DNA from: Acidobacteriota bacterium
GTDB taxonomy: Bacteria > Acidobacteriota > Vicinamibacteria > Fen-336
NCBI GenBank assembly: GCA_011526565.1
Contig: WYBL01000163.1
Coordinates: 1-64,000 of the forward strand
Reading direction: 5' to 3'
DNA: 64,000 bases
A model generated the notes under the pieces. It was not told the origin of the DNA and made no database searches. It was given only the letters and a program-made list of their open reading frames with translations. Below, piece after piece: positions 9,183 to 18,252 of this stretch. Made by a program: the position numbers and the translations under genes. Numbering within the stretch: the stretch's first letter is position 1; each line of letters opens with the position of its first letter.

Positions 9183-10450
9183 GCCGCCTCCGCCAGCCGC
9201 GGCACCCGCCGCGACAGCTCGATCGCAGCCGCCAGCGCCAGCGGGCCCTCGACCGGCAGCCGCATCCGCGGGCCGGCCGGGTCGAACACCGTGGGCAGCG
9301 CGAGGAACGCGACCAGCGCGACGCCGGCGAGGACCAGCGGCTCGCGCGCGCGCAGGCCGCGAGCCGCGGCGACGGCCGCCAGCGCCCAGAGCGCGGCGTT
9401 GAGCGGCCCCCACGCGGCCAGCGGCACCCGGGCCGCGCCCGGCGGCGCGCCGATCAGGCGCAGGCCGCGGCTCCAGTGCGCGCCGAGCGCCATGCCCGTG
9501 GCGTTGGTGGCGAGCTGGACGGCGGCGGCCGCGGGGTGGGCCGCGATCGCCTCGCGGGCCACGCGCGCCTGCCACTCGGCCCGCGCCGCAAAGCCGTGCC
9601 GGCGTCCGAGCTCGGCGTGTGCCGCCTCCCAGCGCGCGGTCTCGCCCGCGGACTCCAGCACCCGCCGCGCGAACTGCTTGAAGAGGTTGACCTGGAGCGC
9701 GTCGGACGGCGCGAACACCCCGTGGTGCGCGAGGTTGCGCAGGCCGGGCGCGAGCAGCAGCGGCAGCGTCACGGCGGCCGCCAGCAGCCCCTGCCGCCAC
9801 GCCCGCGCAGCCTCCGGCTGCCGCCGCGACAGCGCCCACAACGCCAGCAGGTGGACGGGGGTGAAGGCGAAGAGCACCGGCCGCACCTGGGCGGCCACGC
9901 CGAGCAGCGCGACGTGGAGCAGCCAGTCCGACGCGCGGCCCGTGCGGGCGGCCCGCGCCGCGAGCCACAGCGCCGCCAGCAGCAGCGCGGCGAACAGGCC
10001 GTCGGTGAGCCACGCCGCCGAGGTCACCGCGAAGCCGCCGGCGGCGACCACGAAGCCGAACGCGAGCCGCGCCTCGCGCACCCGGCCCGGCCGCAACTCG
10101 GCGGCCAGTCCGGCGACGGCGGCCGGCCCCAGGGCGGCGACCAGCGCCTGGCCGACGAGGGCGCCGGCGAACGCCCAGGGCCCGAGCAGCGCCTCCCACG
10201 CCCAGAGCCACGCCGGGTAGCCGACGGTGCGGTGGAAGTCGGGAGCGCCGTCGGCCGCGAACCCTTCGCCGCGGGCGAACGCGCGCGCCGGCTCGAGATA
10301 GCTGCCGAGGTCCGAACTCGCCCACGCGTTGCCCGCGAACGGTCCCTCGGGGAAGCGCAGGTTGCGCGCGCCTTCCGGGGACGCGGCCAGCGCGCCCAGC
10401 CAGACCAGGTGGACGAAGGCGGCGATCGCGAAGGCGCGGAGCGGGCTCAA
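9179..10450 (-). CDS. Polytopic membrane glycosyltransferase, GT-C/ArnT-like
   Basis: A 423-residue protein with about ten hydrophobic segments. After the first helix comes a loop with DLGSYLEPARAFARGEGF and FHRTVGYPAW, the layout of lipid-linked-sugar-dependent GT-C transferases (GT39/PMT, ArnT). It would transfer a sugar from a polyprenyl carrier at the periplasmic face. The TTG start at 10450 is chosen because it forms a TTGA overlap with the stop of the acetyltransferase gene; the longer frame to 10675 lies inside that gene. A related GT-C-like gene is at 24728-26017. Confidence 0.78.
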   Translation of the reverse strand: MSPLRAFAIAAFVHLVWLGALAASPEGARNLRFPEGPFAGNAWASSDLGSYLEPARAFARGEGFAADGAPDFHRTVGYPAWLWAWEALLGPWAFAGALVGQALVAALGPAAVAGLAAELRPGRVREARLAFGFVVAAGGFAVTSAAWLTDGLFAALLLAALWLAARAARTGRASDWLLHVALLGVAAQVRPVLFAFTPVHLLALWALSRRQPEAARAWRQGLLAAAVTLPLLLAPGLRNLAHHGVFAPSDALQVNLFKQFARRVLESAGETARWEAAHAELGRRHGFAARAEWQARVAREAIAAHPAAAAVQLATNATGMALGAHWSRGLRLIGAPPGAARVPLAAWGPLNAALWALAAVAAARGLRAREPLVLAGVALVAFLALPTVFDPAGPRMRLPVEGPLALAAAIELSRRVPRLAEAA

Positions 10451-11028
10451 GCTCCCGCGGCGGGACGCAGCAGCCCGCGCTCCAGCGCGTACGCCCGGCC
10501 GCACGCGCCGCAGCTCACGGCCCCGTCTTCGGGCGAGGCCAGCTTGACGCCGCAGCGGCACATCCAGCCGCTGCGCCGAGCCGGGTTGCCGACGACGAGC
10601 GCGAAGTCGGGCACGTCGCGGGTGACGACGGCGCCGGCCCCGACGAACGCGAAGCGGCCGATCGTGGTGCCGCACACGATCGTGGCGTTGGCGCCGATCG
10701 AGGCACCCTGCTTCACCAGCGTGGCCCGGTACTCGTCCTTGCGGACGATCTCGCTGCGCGGGTTGACGACGTTGGTGAACACCATCGACGGGCCGCAGAA
10801 CACGTCGTCCTCGAGCGTCACGCCCTCGTAGATGCTGACGTTGTTCTGGACCTTGACGCCGTTGCCGATGATCGCCCGCGGGCCGATCACGCAGTTCTGA
10901 CCGAACGAGCAGCGCTCGCCGATGACACTGCCGGACAGCACGTGGCAGAAGTGCCAGATCTTCGTGCCCGCCCCGATCCGCGCGGGCTCGTCGACGTAGC
11001 TGCTCTCGTGGACGAAGTAATCGCTCAT
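10447..11028 (-). CDS. Sugar N-acetyltransferase, left-handed beta-helix (WbpD/WlbB-like)
   Basis: A 193-residue protein made of hexapeptide repeats (ARIGAGTKIWHF, SVIGERCSFGQN, and so on). It matches UDP-2-acetamido-3-amino-2,3-dideoxyglucuronate N-acetyltransferases, which use acetyl-CoA in building diacetamido sugars for O-antigen-type glycans. The C-terminus carries two paired-cysteine knuckles (CRCG and CGACG), a zinc-ribbon-like tail. The ATG at 11028 shares one base with the upstream stop (TGATG). The matching dehydrogenase and aminotransferase for this sugar are not in the operon; a Gfo/Idh/MocA gene lies at 26022-26948. Confidence 0.87.
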   Translation of the reverse strand: MSDYFVHESSYVDEPARIGAGTKIWHFCHVLSGSVIGERCSFGQNCVIGPRAIIGNGVKVQNNVSIYEGVTLEDDVFCGPSMVFTNVVNPRSEIVRKDEYRATLVKQGASIGANATIVCGTTIGRFAFVGAGAVVTRDVPDFALVVGNPARRSGWMCRCGVKLASPEDGAVSCGACGRAYALERGLLRPAAGA

Positions 11029-11984
11029 CACTTCAGGTCCTTGTTGTGCTCCATGTCCATCCACATGGAGAAGAACAGCATCTGCGCGCCCATGATCAGG
11101 CACAGCGCGTCGAAGATGACGGCGTTGGGCGACAGCGCGCCGTAGGCCAGCTTGAGCCACACGATGTAGACGCCGAGCCCGAGGCCGAGCCCGGTCAGCA
11201 GCAGGCCGCCGGCGAGGAAGAACACCAGCGGGTGGAAGTCGCGGATGACGTACTTCTCCTTCATCCGCCAGAAGTAGCACTTGACCAGCAGCCACGAGAT
11301 GGTGGGGATCACCTTGTGCAGGCGGATGCCCGACTTCTCGCCGATCCCGTAGACCGGCTTGATCGGCACGTCGCGGACGCGGAAGTCCCAGTTGTTGAGT
11401 TCGACCAGCAGGTGGTTGGGAAAGCCGTAGCGCCGGTACAGGCGGTCGAGCTGCACGACCCGCAGCGCCTCGATCGTGATCGCCGTGTAGCCGGTCTGGC
11501 TGTCGGCCACGTGCCAGTAGCCGGAGGCGATCTTGGTCAGCAGCGACAGCGTCGCGTTGCCGAGGTAGCGGGTGCGGGGGATCACGTTCCACGCCTCGCC
11601 GCTGAACAGCCGGTTGCCCTTGCTGTAGTCGGCCTCGCCTTTCGCCAGCGGCTGCAGCAGCCGCGGCAGGTCGTCGGGGTCCATCTGGGCGTCGCCCGCC
11701 ATCACCACGACGAAGCCGCCTTCGACGCCCTCCTCGATCGCCGCCTTGTAGCCGGTGACGATCGCGGCGCCGACGCCGCCGTTGTGGCCGTGGCGGATCA
11801 CGCGCAGCCGCTCCCCGTGCCGCGCGCGGGCCGCCTCGAGGCGATCGCGGGTGCCGTCGGTCGAGGCGTCGTCGACGACGATCATGCGGTCGACCAGCGC
11901 GGGCATCGTGTCGAGCGTGCGGTCGATCAGGTGCTCCTCGTTGTACGCGGGCACGACGACGGTGACGAAGTGGCCTTCGAACAT
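11028..11984 (-). CDS. Family 2 glycosyltransferase with two C-terminal membrane helices
   Basis: A 318-residue protein. The GT2 domain begins with VVVPAYNEE and VDDASTDGT. It has MAGDAQMDPDDL as the DxD-type region, and two membrane segments follow at about 230-300. It resembles polyprenyl-phosphate mannosyl/glucosyltransferases (DPM1-like), which load sugars on the lipid carrier used by GT-C enzymes such as the two in this operon. The ATG start lies 16 nt after the upstream stop. TAGAAT at 11998-12003 (minus) could be an internal promoter -10 box. Confidence 0.88.
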   Translation of the reverse strand: MFEGHFVTVVVPAYNEEHLIDRTLDTMPALVDRMIVVDDASTDGTRDRLEAARARHGERLRVIRHGHNGGVGAAIVTGYKAAIEEGVEGGFVVVMAGDAQMDPDDLPRLLQPLAKGEADYSKGNRLFSGEAWNVIPRTRYLGNATLSLLTKIASGYWHVADSQTGYTAITIEALRVVQLDRLYRRYGFPNHLLVELNNWDFRVRDVPIKPVYGIGEKSGIRLHKVIPTISWLLVKCYFWRMKEKYVIRDFHPLVFFLAGGLLLTGLGLGLGVYIVWLKLAYGALSPNAVIFDALCLIMGAQMLFFSMWMDMEHNKDLK

Positions 11985-12000
11985 GGCAGTCGGCGCGATT

Positions 12001-13500
12001 CTAGCCGCCCGCGGCGTTTCCGCCCGCGACCAGCTCGTAGAGGTGGAAGCCGCCGGGGGCGACGTGACGGAGCACGAGGCCGGGACGCCCGACCAGCGCG
12101 TCGGGCCAGCTCACGCCGTGGGCGCGGAAGTCGCCGGGGCCGACGAAGAGGTAGCGCAGCCCGTAGCGCGCGTAGAGGGGCCCCGCCTCGCGCCCCTGCA
12201 GCGCGGCCTTCTCGGCGCGCTCGCGGCGCGGGGCGTCCGCGGGCTGGCCGAGCCCGGGTCCGCGCAGCACCCGGCGGCGTCCGGCCAGCAGGACCTCGGG
12301 CAGGTAGGTGGGACTGCACAGCACGACCGCGTCGCCGGGCGCGTGGGCGTCGAGCCAGGCCGCGGCGGTCAGCGCGTTCGCCGACAGCGGCTCGCCGCTG
12401 TCCCGCGCGAGGGGGTCGAGCCGGTCGGCGGCCCACCACGCCGTGAAGGCCCCGGGAGCGGTGATCACCACGAGCGCGGCAGCGGCGAGGTGGGCGTCCT
12501 CCCGCGCCGCGAGCGGGCGCCAGCGCTTCAGCGCGGCGGCCAGGGCGTGGAGCAGCGGCAGCGCAGCGCCGGAGGCCAGCAGCAACAGCGACAGGCGCCA
12601 CGCCACGTGGCCCGCCCACGGGTCGCCGGCCAGCGGTCCGAGTCCCGCGGCGCCGAGCAGGCCCAGCCCGAGGCCGGCGGCGGCGAGCCCGGTCGCCGCG
12701 CGGTCCTCCGCCGCGAGCGGCGCGCCGGCCCGCCACTGCAGCCACCGCAGCGTCGCGAGCGCGAGCCACGGCGCGTGGTCCAGGGTCAGCGCCCACGGCA
12801 GCGACTCGAGGCCTGGAGGCGACGGCGGGGCCGGCGCCGGCAGGCCGAGCGGCGGCAGCGCGAGCCCGCCCGCGGCCAGCAGGCCCGCGAGCACCGCGCC
12901 GGAGCGCGGGACGCGGCCCGCGAGCAGGGCGAAGGCCAGCACGACCGGCAGCACCAGCGCCGCCTGCGGCCGGTACGCGATGCCGCTGGCGAGGCCGGTC
13001 CCGCGCAGGGCGTCGAGGTCGCCCGTCGCGGAGGTCAGAAGCAGCGCCGCCAGCAGCGCGGCACGCTCGCCGCGGCCGGTCACGAACGCGGCCCGGGCCA
13101 GCAGCGGCGTGACCAGGGCGGGAGCGAGCGCCGCGAGGGCCAGCCACGTGTCCGCGTCGCGCCCGCCGGCGGCGAATCGGGCGACGACCGTGGCCGCGAC
13201 GGGCTCGCCGGCGAGGGCGCTCTCGCCGGCTCGGCCGCTGGCCGCGGCGACGACGAGCTCCGCCGCGGCCCGGGTCGCCTGCGGGTCGAGCCCGTAGCCG
13301 AGTGGCCGCTCGAGCGCCAGGGCCCAGAACAGCGGCCCGGCCACGCCCCAGGCGCAGCCCAAGGCCAGCGCGAGGCGGCGGTGGCCGCGCGCCGCCGCCA
13401 GCACCCAGGCGAGCGCCAGCAGCGCCAGCGCCCAGCGGTGGGCCGCGACGTCGCGCAGCGGCTCGACGTGGACCAGTCCCAGCCAATCCGCGAGATTCAT
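12001..13500 (-). CDS. Polytopic membrane protein of the glycan operon
   Basis: A 499-residue protein with about 10-12 hydrophobic segments and a C-terminal soluble part of about 110 residues (GDAVVLCSPTYLPE, GRRRVLRGPG). The order of elements, with the late RRVLRG block, is like that of its upstream neighbour, so the two are probably distant paralogues. Large proteins of this shape are often GT-C-fold glycosyltransferases or YfhO-like proteins, but I see no decisive catalytic motif. The ATG at 13500 makes an ATGA overlap with the upstream stop. Confidence 0.7.
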   Translation of the reverse strand: MNLADWLGLVHVEPLRDVAAHRWALALLALAWVLAAARGHRRLALALGCAWGVAGPLFWALALERPLGYGLDPQATRAAAELVVAAASGRAGESALAGEPVAATVVARFAAGGRDADTWLALAALAPALVTPLLARAAFVTGRGERAALLAALLLTSATGDLDALRGTGLASGIAYRPQAALVLPVVLAFALLAGRVPRSGAVLAGLLAAGGLALPPLGLPAPAPPSPPGLESLPWALTLDHAPWLALATLRWLQWRAGAPLAAEDRAATGLAAAGLGLGLLGAAGLGPLAGDPWAGHVAWRLSLLLLASGAALPLLHALAAALKRWRPLAAREDAHLAAAALVVITAPGAFTAWWAADRLDPLARDSGEPLSANALTAAAWLDAHAPGDAVVLCSPTYLPEVLLAGRRRVLRGPGLGQPADAPRRERAEKAALQGREAGPLYARYGLRYLFVGPGDFRAHGVSWPDALVGRPGLVLRHVAPGGFHLYELVAGGNAAGG

Positions 13501-15161
13501 CGCGCGCGCTCGAAGATGGCCACGAAGTCGGGCCCCTCGCGCCACTCGAAGACGGGCGCCAGGTCGCGCCGGTCGCGCAGCGCCTCGAGGCTGACGCCCT
13601 GGTGCTCGGCGAGCAGCGCGGGGGTCACCAGCAGGTGGGTCACGCCCCATCGCGGCTCGACGTCGGCGAACCCGGCCAGCGACTCGCCGCGCAGCAGCGC
13701 AGCGACGAAGGCGTCGCGCCGCTCCCACTGCGGGGGGCCGTGCAGGAAGGTGCCGCGCAGCACGCGGCGGGCCCCGAGCGAGGCGGTCCAGCGCGCGTAC
13801 TCGAGGTCGCCCGCCACGACCGCGTGGCGCGGGGTGTGCTCGCGCAGGAACCCGGTCGGCGCGGCGAGGCGCGCCGGGATCGGGTCCAGCGACGGGGAGA
13901 AGTAGCCGTCCATCCGCGGCGGGTCCCAGATCGCCACCGGGGACCACGGCAGCGCCAGCGCCAGCAGCAGCGCGGCGCGCGCACCCTGGCTCTGCAGCGA
14001 GGACGCGAGCGGCGCGCCGAACGCGGCCGCGAGGCCCGGCCACGCGGCCGCGCGGGCCGCCAGGTCCCAGGCCCCGAAGCCGGCCAGCAGCGCGCCGAAC
14101 AGGCGCGTCCAGTAGTAGATCTCGTCGCGCTCGCGGGCCAGCTCGAAGTGGCCGAGCACGAGGTTGAAGGCCCAGAACGCGAGCGCCGCGGCGTACTGGG
14201 TCCACAGCACCCGCGACAACCGGTCGCCGCGGCGGGCCAGCACGCGGGCGCCCCACAGCGCCAGCAGGAACGGCACGCCGCCGCGCAAGGTCGTCTCCAG
14301 CAGGTGCGGCGAGAAGGCGGGGATCATCATCCGCTCGCCGCCCGCGCGCAGGAACGGGTAGGTGAAGACCAGCACGAGCAGGTAGGGGCTGACGATCAGC
14401 GCGTTGACGCCGATCGCGACGGCGGCGTCCTTGCACTCGGCGAGCGCCTGCGGCCGCCGTTCCAGCCACGAGGCGAAGGCGAACAGGACGAAGCCCATCG
14501 CGGCGTAGGCCATGTGCAGCACGAACGCCCACGCCAGCAGGTGCAGCCAGGCGCCGGCGACCAGGCGGTCGCGCATCGTGCGGATGGCGGCGAAGCGGTC
14601 GAGCACGATCGGCAGCAGCACGAAGCCCAGCGCGTGGTTGGGCTTGAGCAGGAAGGTCATCGCCCATGGCGAGCGGTAGGTGCCGTGGAAGTCGAGCGGA
14701 GAGGACCAGAGCAGGGTGGCGAAGGCGACGACGACGGCGCGCTCCCAGGGCGGCCCGCCGCGCAACAGCCACCACCAGGCGATCGGCATGCCGAGCATGG
14801 CCAGCAGCGGCAGCCGGTCGTAGATCGCGAGCAGCCGGTCGGGCGAGAACCCGGAGAGCGCGGCAGCGAGCAGCGGCCAGACCGGCTCGTGGGAGAGCTG
14901 GCCGGGTTGCGCCGTCTCCCACGGCGGGTTGCCCGCGGCCACGGCCTGGGCGAGGGCCAGGTTGCCGAGCCGGTCGTGGCTGGGGCCCGCTCCGTAGAGG
15001 CGCTCCAGCGGCAGCGTGGAGATGCCCCACGCGAAGACCGCGCAGGCGAGGCAGCCCGCGAGCACCGCGGCGGGCCGGCCCCGGCGCCACAGCCAGGCGA
15101 AGAAGAGCAGCGCGGCGAGCAGGAACAGCGCGCGTGCGCCGGGGATCGCGCCCGCCGTCAC
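13497..15161 (-). CDS. Polytopic membrane protein, GT-C-like
   Basis: A 554-residue protein with about 11-12 hydrophobic segments and a soluble C-terminal domain (HAVVAGDLEYARW, ARRVLRGTFLHGP, THLLVTPALL). The GTG start at 15161 overlaps the upstream stop (GTGA), and the first residues are followed at once by a membrane helix. The frame open to 15401 gives arginine/proline-rich low-complexity sequence and is antisense-type noise. It is probably part of the surface-polymer machinery and acts in the inner membrane. Confidence 0.7.
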   Translation of the reverse strand: MTAGAIPGARALFLLAALLFFAWLWRRGRPAAVLAGCLACAVFAWGISTLPLERLYGAGPSHDRLGNLALAQAVAAGNPPWETAQPGQLSHEPVWPLLAAALSGFSPDRLLAIYDRLPLLAMLGMPIAWWWLLRGGPPWERAVVVAFATLLWSSPLDFHGTYRSPWAMTFLLKPNHALGFVLLPIVLDRFAAIRTMRDRLVAGAWLHLLAWAFVLHMAYAAMGFVLFAFASWLERRPQALAECKDAAVAIGVNALIVSPYLLVLVFTYPFLRAGGERMMIPAFSPHLLETTLRGGVPFLLALWGARVLARRGDRLSRVLWTQYAAALAFWAFNLVLGHFELARERDEIYYWTRLFGALLAGFGAWDLAARAAAWPGLAAAFGAPLASSLQSQGARAALLLALALPWSPVAIWDPPRMDGYFSPSLDPIPARLAAPTGFLREHTPRHAVVAGDLEYARWTASLGARRVLRGTFLHGPPQWERRDAFVAALLRGESLAGFADVEPRWGVTHLLVTPALLAEHQGVSLEALRDRRDLAPVFEWREGPDFVAIFERAR

Positions 15162-15559
15162 TCCGGCTGCGGCGTGAAGCGGGCGCGCAGGCGCTCGAGC
15201 TGGACCTCGGCCGCCTTGCGGACCTCGAGGTGGCGGGTCTCGCGCACGAGGCGCTCGAGGTAGGCGAGGTCGTCGTGGCGGTTCATCGCCCGCACCAGGA
15301 TCTGGCCGATGTGGCGGTCGTGGGCGTGCTCCTTGAGCAGCTCGCCGCTCAGGATCCGCTTGGCGGCCTCCTGGCGCACGAAGAAGTGGCGGGCGGAGCA
15401 CACGACGGCCATCAGGTGCTGGTCGGCGTCGTGCTGCTCGGGCAGGCTCTCGACGCGCGCGAGCAGGTCGTCGTCCGACAGCGTGAGCCAGTCGTCCGTG
15501 GCCGGCTCCCCGGCGGGGCCCGCGTCCCAGTGGCGGCGCGTCTCCCGGTCCTGCCCCAT
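15158..15559 (-). CDS. Small helical-repeat (HEAT-like) protein
   Basis: A 133-residue, cytoplasmic-looking protein of amphipathic helices (RQEAAKRIL, HIGQILVRAMNRHDDLAYLERLV, EVRKAAEVQL) resembling short HEAT-type repeats. No catalytic motif is seen and the family is not recognised. It overlaps the next membrane gene by 4 nt and follows PilZ after 22 nt, so it is probably a scaffold or regulator in this operon. Confidence 0.65.
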   Translation of the reverse strand: MGQDRETRRHWDAGPAGEPATDDWLTLSDDDLLARVESLPEQHDADQHLMAVVCSARHFFVRQEAAKRILSGELLKEHAHDRHIGQILVRAMNRHDDLAYLERLVRETRHLEVRKAAEVQLERLRARFTPQPE

Positions 15560-15581
15560 CGCTCCCCCTGCTCTCCGCGCC

Positions 15582-15932
15582 TTACGAGAGGGCCGCGGCG
15601 CGGCGCTTGAACTCCTCGATCGCCTCGTGGACCTCGGCGGCCTGCTCTTCCGACAGGTCAGAGAAGACGAAGCCGAACGAGCTCAGCTTCTCGTCGCCCT
15701 GCGGCCCGCGGCTCCACTTCACCAGGGCGCCCAGCCGCGAGTGCGCGCGGCGCCCCGTGAGCCGCACTTCGATCACCACGGCGGCGCCTTCGGCGGGCGC
15801 CGGGCCCTCGCAGGCGATGCGGGCGCCCTTGATGCTGAGGTCGGACATGTAGCCGGGCGTCTTGCGCTCGCCCTCGATCACGCGGCACGAGGCCAGGTAC
15901 GGAGCCACCCGCTGCGCTTCACGCTTCTCCAT
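15582..15932 (-). CDS. PilZ-domain protein (putative c-di-GMP receptor)
   Basis: A 116-residue single-domain protein. It carries the PilZ signature: an arginine near the N-terminus (EKREAQR) and the D-x-S-x-x-G turn (DLSIKG). PilZ proteins bind cyclic di-GMP and often control polysaccharide production or motility. The RxxxR part is imperfect here, so ligand binding is likely rather than certain. Its place next to DUF4388 and ahead of the glycan genes suggests second-messenger control of polymer synthesis. Confidence 0.83.
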   Translation of the reverse strand: MEKREAQRVAPYLASCRVIEGERKTPGYMSDLSIKGARIACEGPAPAEGAAVVIEVRLTGRRAHSRLGALVKWSRGPQGDEKLSSFGFVFSDLSEEQAAEVHEAIEEFKRRAAALS

Positions 15933-15941
15933 TGGAACCCG

Positions 15942-16703
15942 TCATCCCTCCAGGACGAGGTCGAGCCCCTCGTCCTCGTGCAGGGCGTCGGCGCCTTCGC
16001 GCACCGCCAGCCCGACCACCCGGTACGCCCAGAGTGTACGGCAGACCTCGAAGCTGTTGAGCGTCGAGCGTTCGCACAACGCGCCGACCGTCCAATCGCT
16101 GCCGGCACCGAGCACCGCCAACAACTCGGTCTCGGCCATGCTCAGCCGGGCCTGCTCGGCGATCTCGTCGCTGCCGGGCACCGCGCGGTAGCGGGCCTCG
16201 GCGCTGCCGCAGCCGCGCTGGATGCGGCTCCAGCTCGTGACCCGGCGCAGCCCCTCGAGCACGATCTCGGGCGTGCTCATGCGCAGCGTGATCATCTCGG
16301 GGTGGCCGCCGCCTTCTTCGAACCGGTACTGCCCCTCCGACCACTGGAACGCGTTCCAGAGAATCTCCTGGGTGTGGTCGACGACCGCCCGCACCAGGTC
16401 GCCCGCCGCCAGCGCGCCGCGCTCGACGAGCAGGGTGCCGAGCCGGCGGCCCGGGCCGAGCGCCGCCGAGGCCGCGTCGTACTGGGCGAGGTCGATGCGC
16501 CCGCGCCGCAGCAGCACCTCGCCCATGCGCTCGTCGGGATCGGTCGAAGAGGCGAAGACGAGGCGCCCCTGGTCGACCAGGATGTCCTTGCGGTGCGGGC
16601 CGCGGGTCAGGCGCAGCAGGCCGCTGCGCCGCGAGAGGTGCACCGCCTGCACCACCTCGGCGAAGTCGAAACGGGCCAGATCGCCTTCGAGCGGGAACGC
16701 CAT
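15942..16703 (-). CDS. DUF4388-domain protein
   Basis: A 253-residue protein. The N-terminus (FPLEGDLARFDFAEVVQAVHLSRRSGLLRL) and the GRLVFA element match DUF4388 (PATAN-like), which is common in gliding and environmental bacteria and often linked to two-component or GTPase regulation. A C-terminal winged-helix-like part (VGALCERSTLNSFEVCRTLWAYRVVGL) suggests a regulatory role. It lies 18 nt after the HU gene and 9 nt before PilZ. Confidence 0.75.
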   Translation of the reverse strand: MAFPLEGDLARFDFAEVVQAVHLSRRSGLLRLTRGPHRKDILVDQGRLVFASSTDPDERMGEVLLRRGRIDLAQYDAASAALGPGRRLGTLLVERGALAAGDLVRAVVDHTQEILWNAFQWSEGQYRFEEGGGHPEMITLRMSTPEIVLEGLRRVTSWSRIQRGCGSAEARYRAVPGSDEIAEQARLSMAETELLAVLGAGSDWTVGALCERSTLNSFEVCRTLWAYRVVGLAVREGADALHEDEGLDLVLEG

Positions 16704-16721
16704 GGCTCCGCGCCCGGCCGC

Positions 16722-17060
16722 TCAGACCGGATCGCCCTCCGTGGGAACCGGAGCGGGGGCGCCTTCCGCCACGTCCGCGGCGTCCGCGACGTTGAGGAGC
16801 GCCTTCAACTCCTTGCCCATCTTGAAGTACGGGATCTTCTTCGGAGGGACGTCGACCTTCTCGCCGGTCTTCGGGTTGCGGCCCTTGCGGGGCGCCCGGT
16901 TGCGGAAGCGGAAACTCCCGAAGCCGCGAATCTCCACTTCCTGGCCGGCCTGCAGCGCGTTGACCACCGCCCGCAACGCCGCCTCGACGATGATCCCCGA
17001 CTGCACCTGGGTGATGTCGAGACGCTTCGCGACGATGTTGATGAGGTCGGCCTTGGTCAT
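16722..17060 (-). CDS. HU/IHF-family DNA-binding protein
   Basis: A 112-residue protein. It has the full HU fold: MTKADLINIVAKRL, then GFGSFRFRNRAPRKGRNPKTGE with the DNA-binding arm, then PYFKMGKELK. It is longer than the usual 90 residues because of an acidic, alanine/proline-rich tail of about 20 residues. It bends and compacts DNA. It begins the minus-strand unit and has a good promoter just upstream at 17075-17103. Confidence 0.95.
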   Translation of the reverse strand: MTKADLINIVAKRLDITQVQSGIIVEAALRAVVNALQAGQEVEIRGFGSFRFRNRAPRKGRNPKTGEKVDVPPKKIPYFKMGKELKALLNVADAADVAEGAPAPVPTEGDPV

Positions 17061-17074
17061 GGAACCTGGGCGGG

Positions 17075-17103
17075 AGCCTACTGGAGCCCGGGCCCGAAGT
17101 CAA
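17075..17103 (-). promoter_or_regulatory. Sigma-70-like promoter for the HU operon
   Basis: On the minus strand, TTGACT (17098-17103) and TAGGCT (17075-17080) are separated by exactly 17 nt. The predicted transcription start is near 17068, about 8 nt before the HU ATG at 17060. This is the clearest two-box promoter in the window. Confidence 0.65.
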
Positions 17104-17127
17104 CGTGCTGTAAAGAGATACGGGGTT

Positions 17128-18252
17128 TTAGAAGACCCCGCCGGAGCGGTACTCGAGCAGCCCCCGGACGCAGGCGTCGACGTCCGCCTCGTTGTTGAAG
17201 AAGTGGGTGGCGACGCGCACGCCCTCGGGCTTGGGGGTGACCATCACGCCGCGTTCGGCGAGGAACGCCACTGCCCGCTCGGGCTCGGGCACCGCCACCA
17301 GGGTCTGGCCCGACTGGTGCTCCCCCTGCGGCGAGAGCACCTCGAAGCCCTTGCCGTGCAGCTTCGCGACGAGGTACGCGTTGATCTCCAGCACGCGCCC
17401 GGCGATCGCCGCGATCCCCATCGCCTGCAAGTACTTGAGCGCTGCGCCCAGGGCGAAGACGCCGGCGAAGGCTGGGCATCCCAGCTCGAAGCGGCGGGCG
17501 GAGGAGAGCAGGCGCACGTTGCGGTTGTCGAAGCGGAAGGGGTCCTGCATCGAGAGCCAGCCGACCGCCCGCGGTGCCCGCTGCGACCACAGGGAGCGCC
17601 CGACGAACAGGAACCCCGCGCCGTAGCCGGCGCACAGCCACTTGTGGCCCGAGCAGGCGAGGGCGTCGACGCGGTCGCGGCCGACGTCGATCGGGAACGC
17701 GCCCGCGGACTGGCTGGCGCAGACGACGAAACGGCGGCTGCCCTTGAGCGCTCCGAAGCGGGCCAGGTCCTGGCGGCAGCCGTTCGAGAACTGGACGTGG
17801 GAGAGCAGCAGCGTCGCCGCCCGCGGCGCCATCGCCTCCGTGTAGAGGTCCGGCACGACGAGGCCTTCGATCGCCGGCTGGAAGTGGACCGCGGCGCCGC
17901 GGTGGACCCAGGGCAGCGTCACCGTCGGGAACTCGAGCTCGTGGGTCAGCACGCCGCCGGCTTCGGCCAGCAGGTCGGCGACGACGTTCATCCCCTCCGA
18001 GGCGTTGTTGACGAAGGCGATCTCGTCGTCGTCCGCGCCGACGAAAGCGGCGACCTCGGCGCGGATCTGCTCGCGCCGCTCGAGCCAGGCGTCCCACGAG
18101 CGGTCGCCGCCCTCCTCCAGCTCGCGGTAGAAGGCGAGCACCGCTTCGCGCACGGGGCGCGGCGTGGGGCCAGCGGCGGCCGTGTTCAGGTAGACGTTTT
18201 CGGCCAGCGCCGGGAAGTCGCGGCGCAGGTCCTCCCACTCGGCGTCGTTCAC
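17128..18252 (-). CDS. Class V PLP-dependent aminotransferase / cysteine desulfurase-like
   Basis: A 374-residue protein. It has YLNTAAAGPTP near the N-terminus, NNASEGMN (cofactor phosphate-binding region) and SGHKW, whose lysine is the expected Schiff-base residue. The fold type I, class V group includes cysteine desulfurases, kynureninase-like and isopenicillin epimerase-like enzymes; no motif settles the substrate. The GTG start at 18252 overlaps the stop of the M14 peptidase gene upstream (GTGA), so the two are co-translated. Confidence 0.85.
   Translation of the reverse strand: MNDAEWEDLRRDFPALAENVYLNTAAAGPTPRPVREAVLAFYRELEEGGDRSWDAWLERREQIRAEVAAFVGADDDEIAFVNNASEGMNVVADLLAEAGGVLTHELEFPTVTLPWVHRGAAVHFQPAIEGLVVPDLYTEAMAPRAATLLLSHVQFSNGCRQDLARFGALKGSRRFVVCASQSAGAFPIDVGRDRVDALACSGHKWLCAGYGAGFLFVGRSLWSQRAPRAVGWLSMQDPFRFDNRNVRLLSSARRFELGCPAFAGVFALGAALKYLQAMGIAAIAGRVLEINAYLVAKLHGKGFEVLSPQGEHQSGQTLVAVPEPERAVAFLAERGVMVTPKPEGVRVATHFFNNEADVDACVRGLLEYRSGGVF

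Noticed and set aside
7125..10220. 1031-codon plus-strand frame
   Set aside because: It is antisense to two well-supported glycan genes with coupled starts and has no domain.
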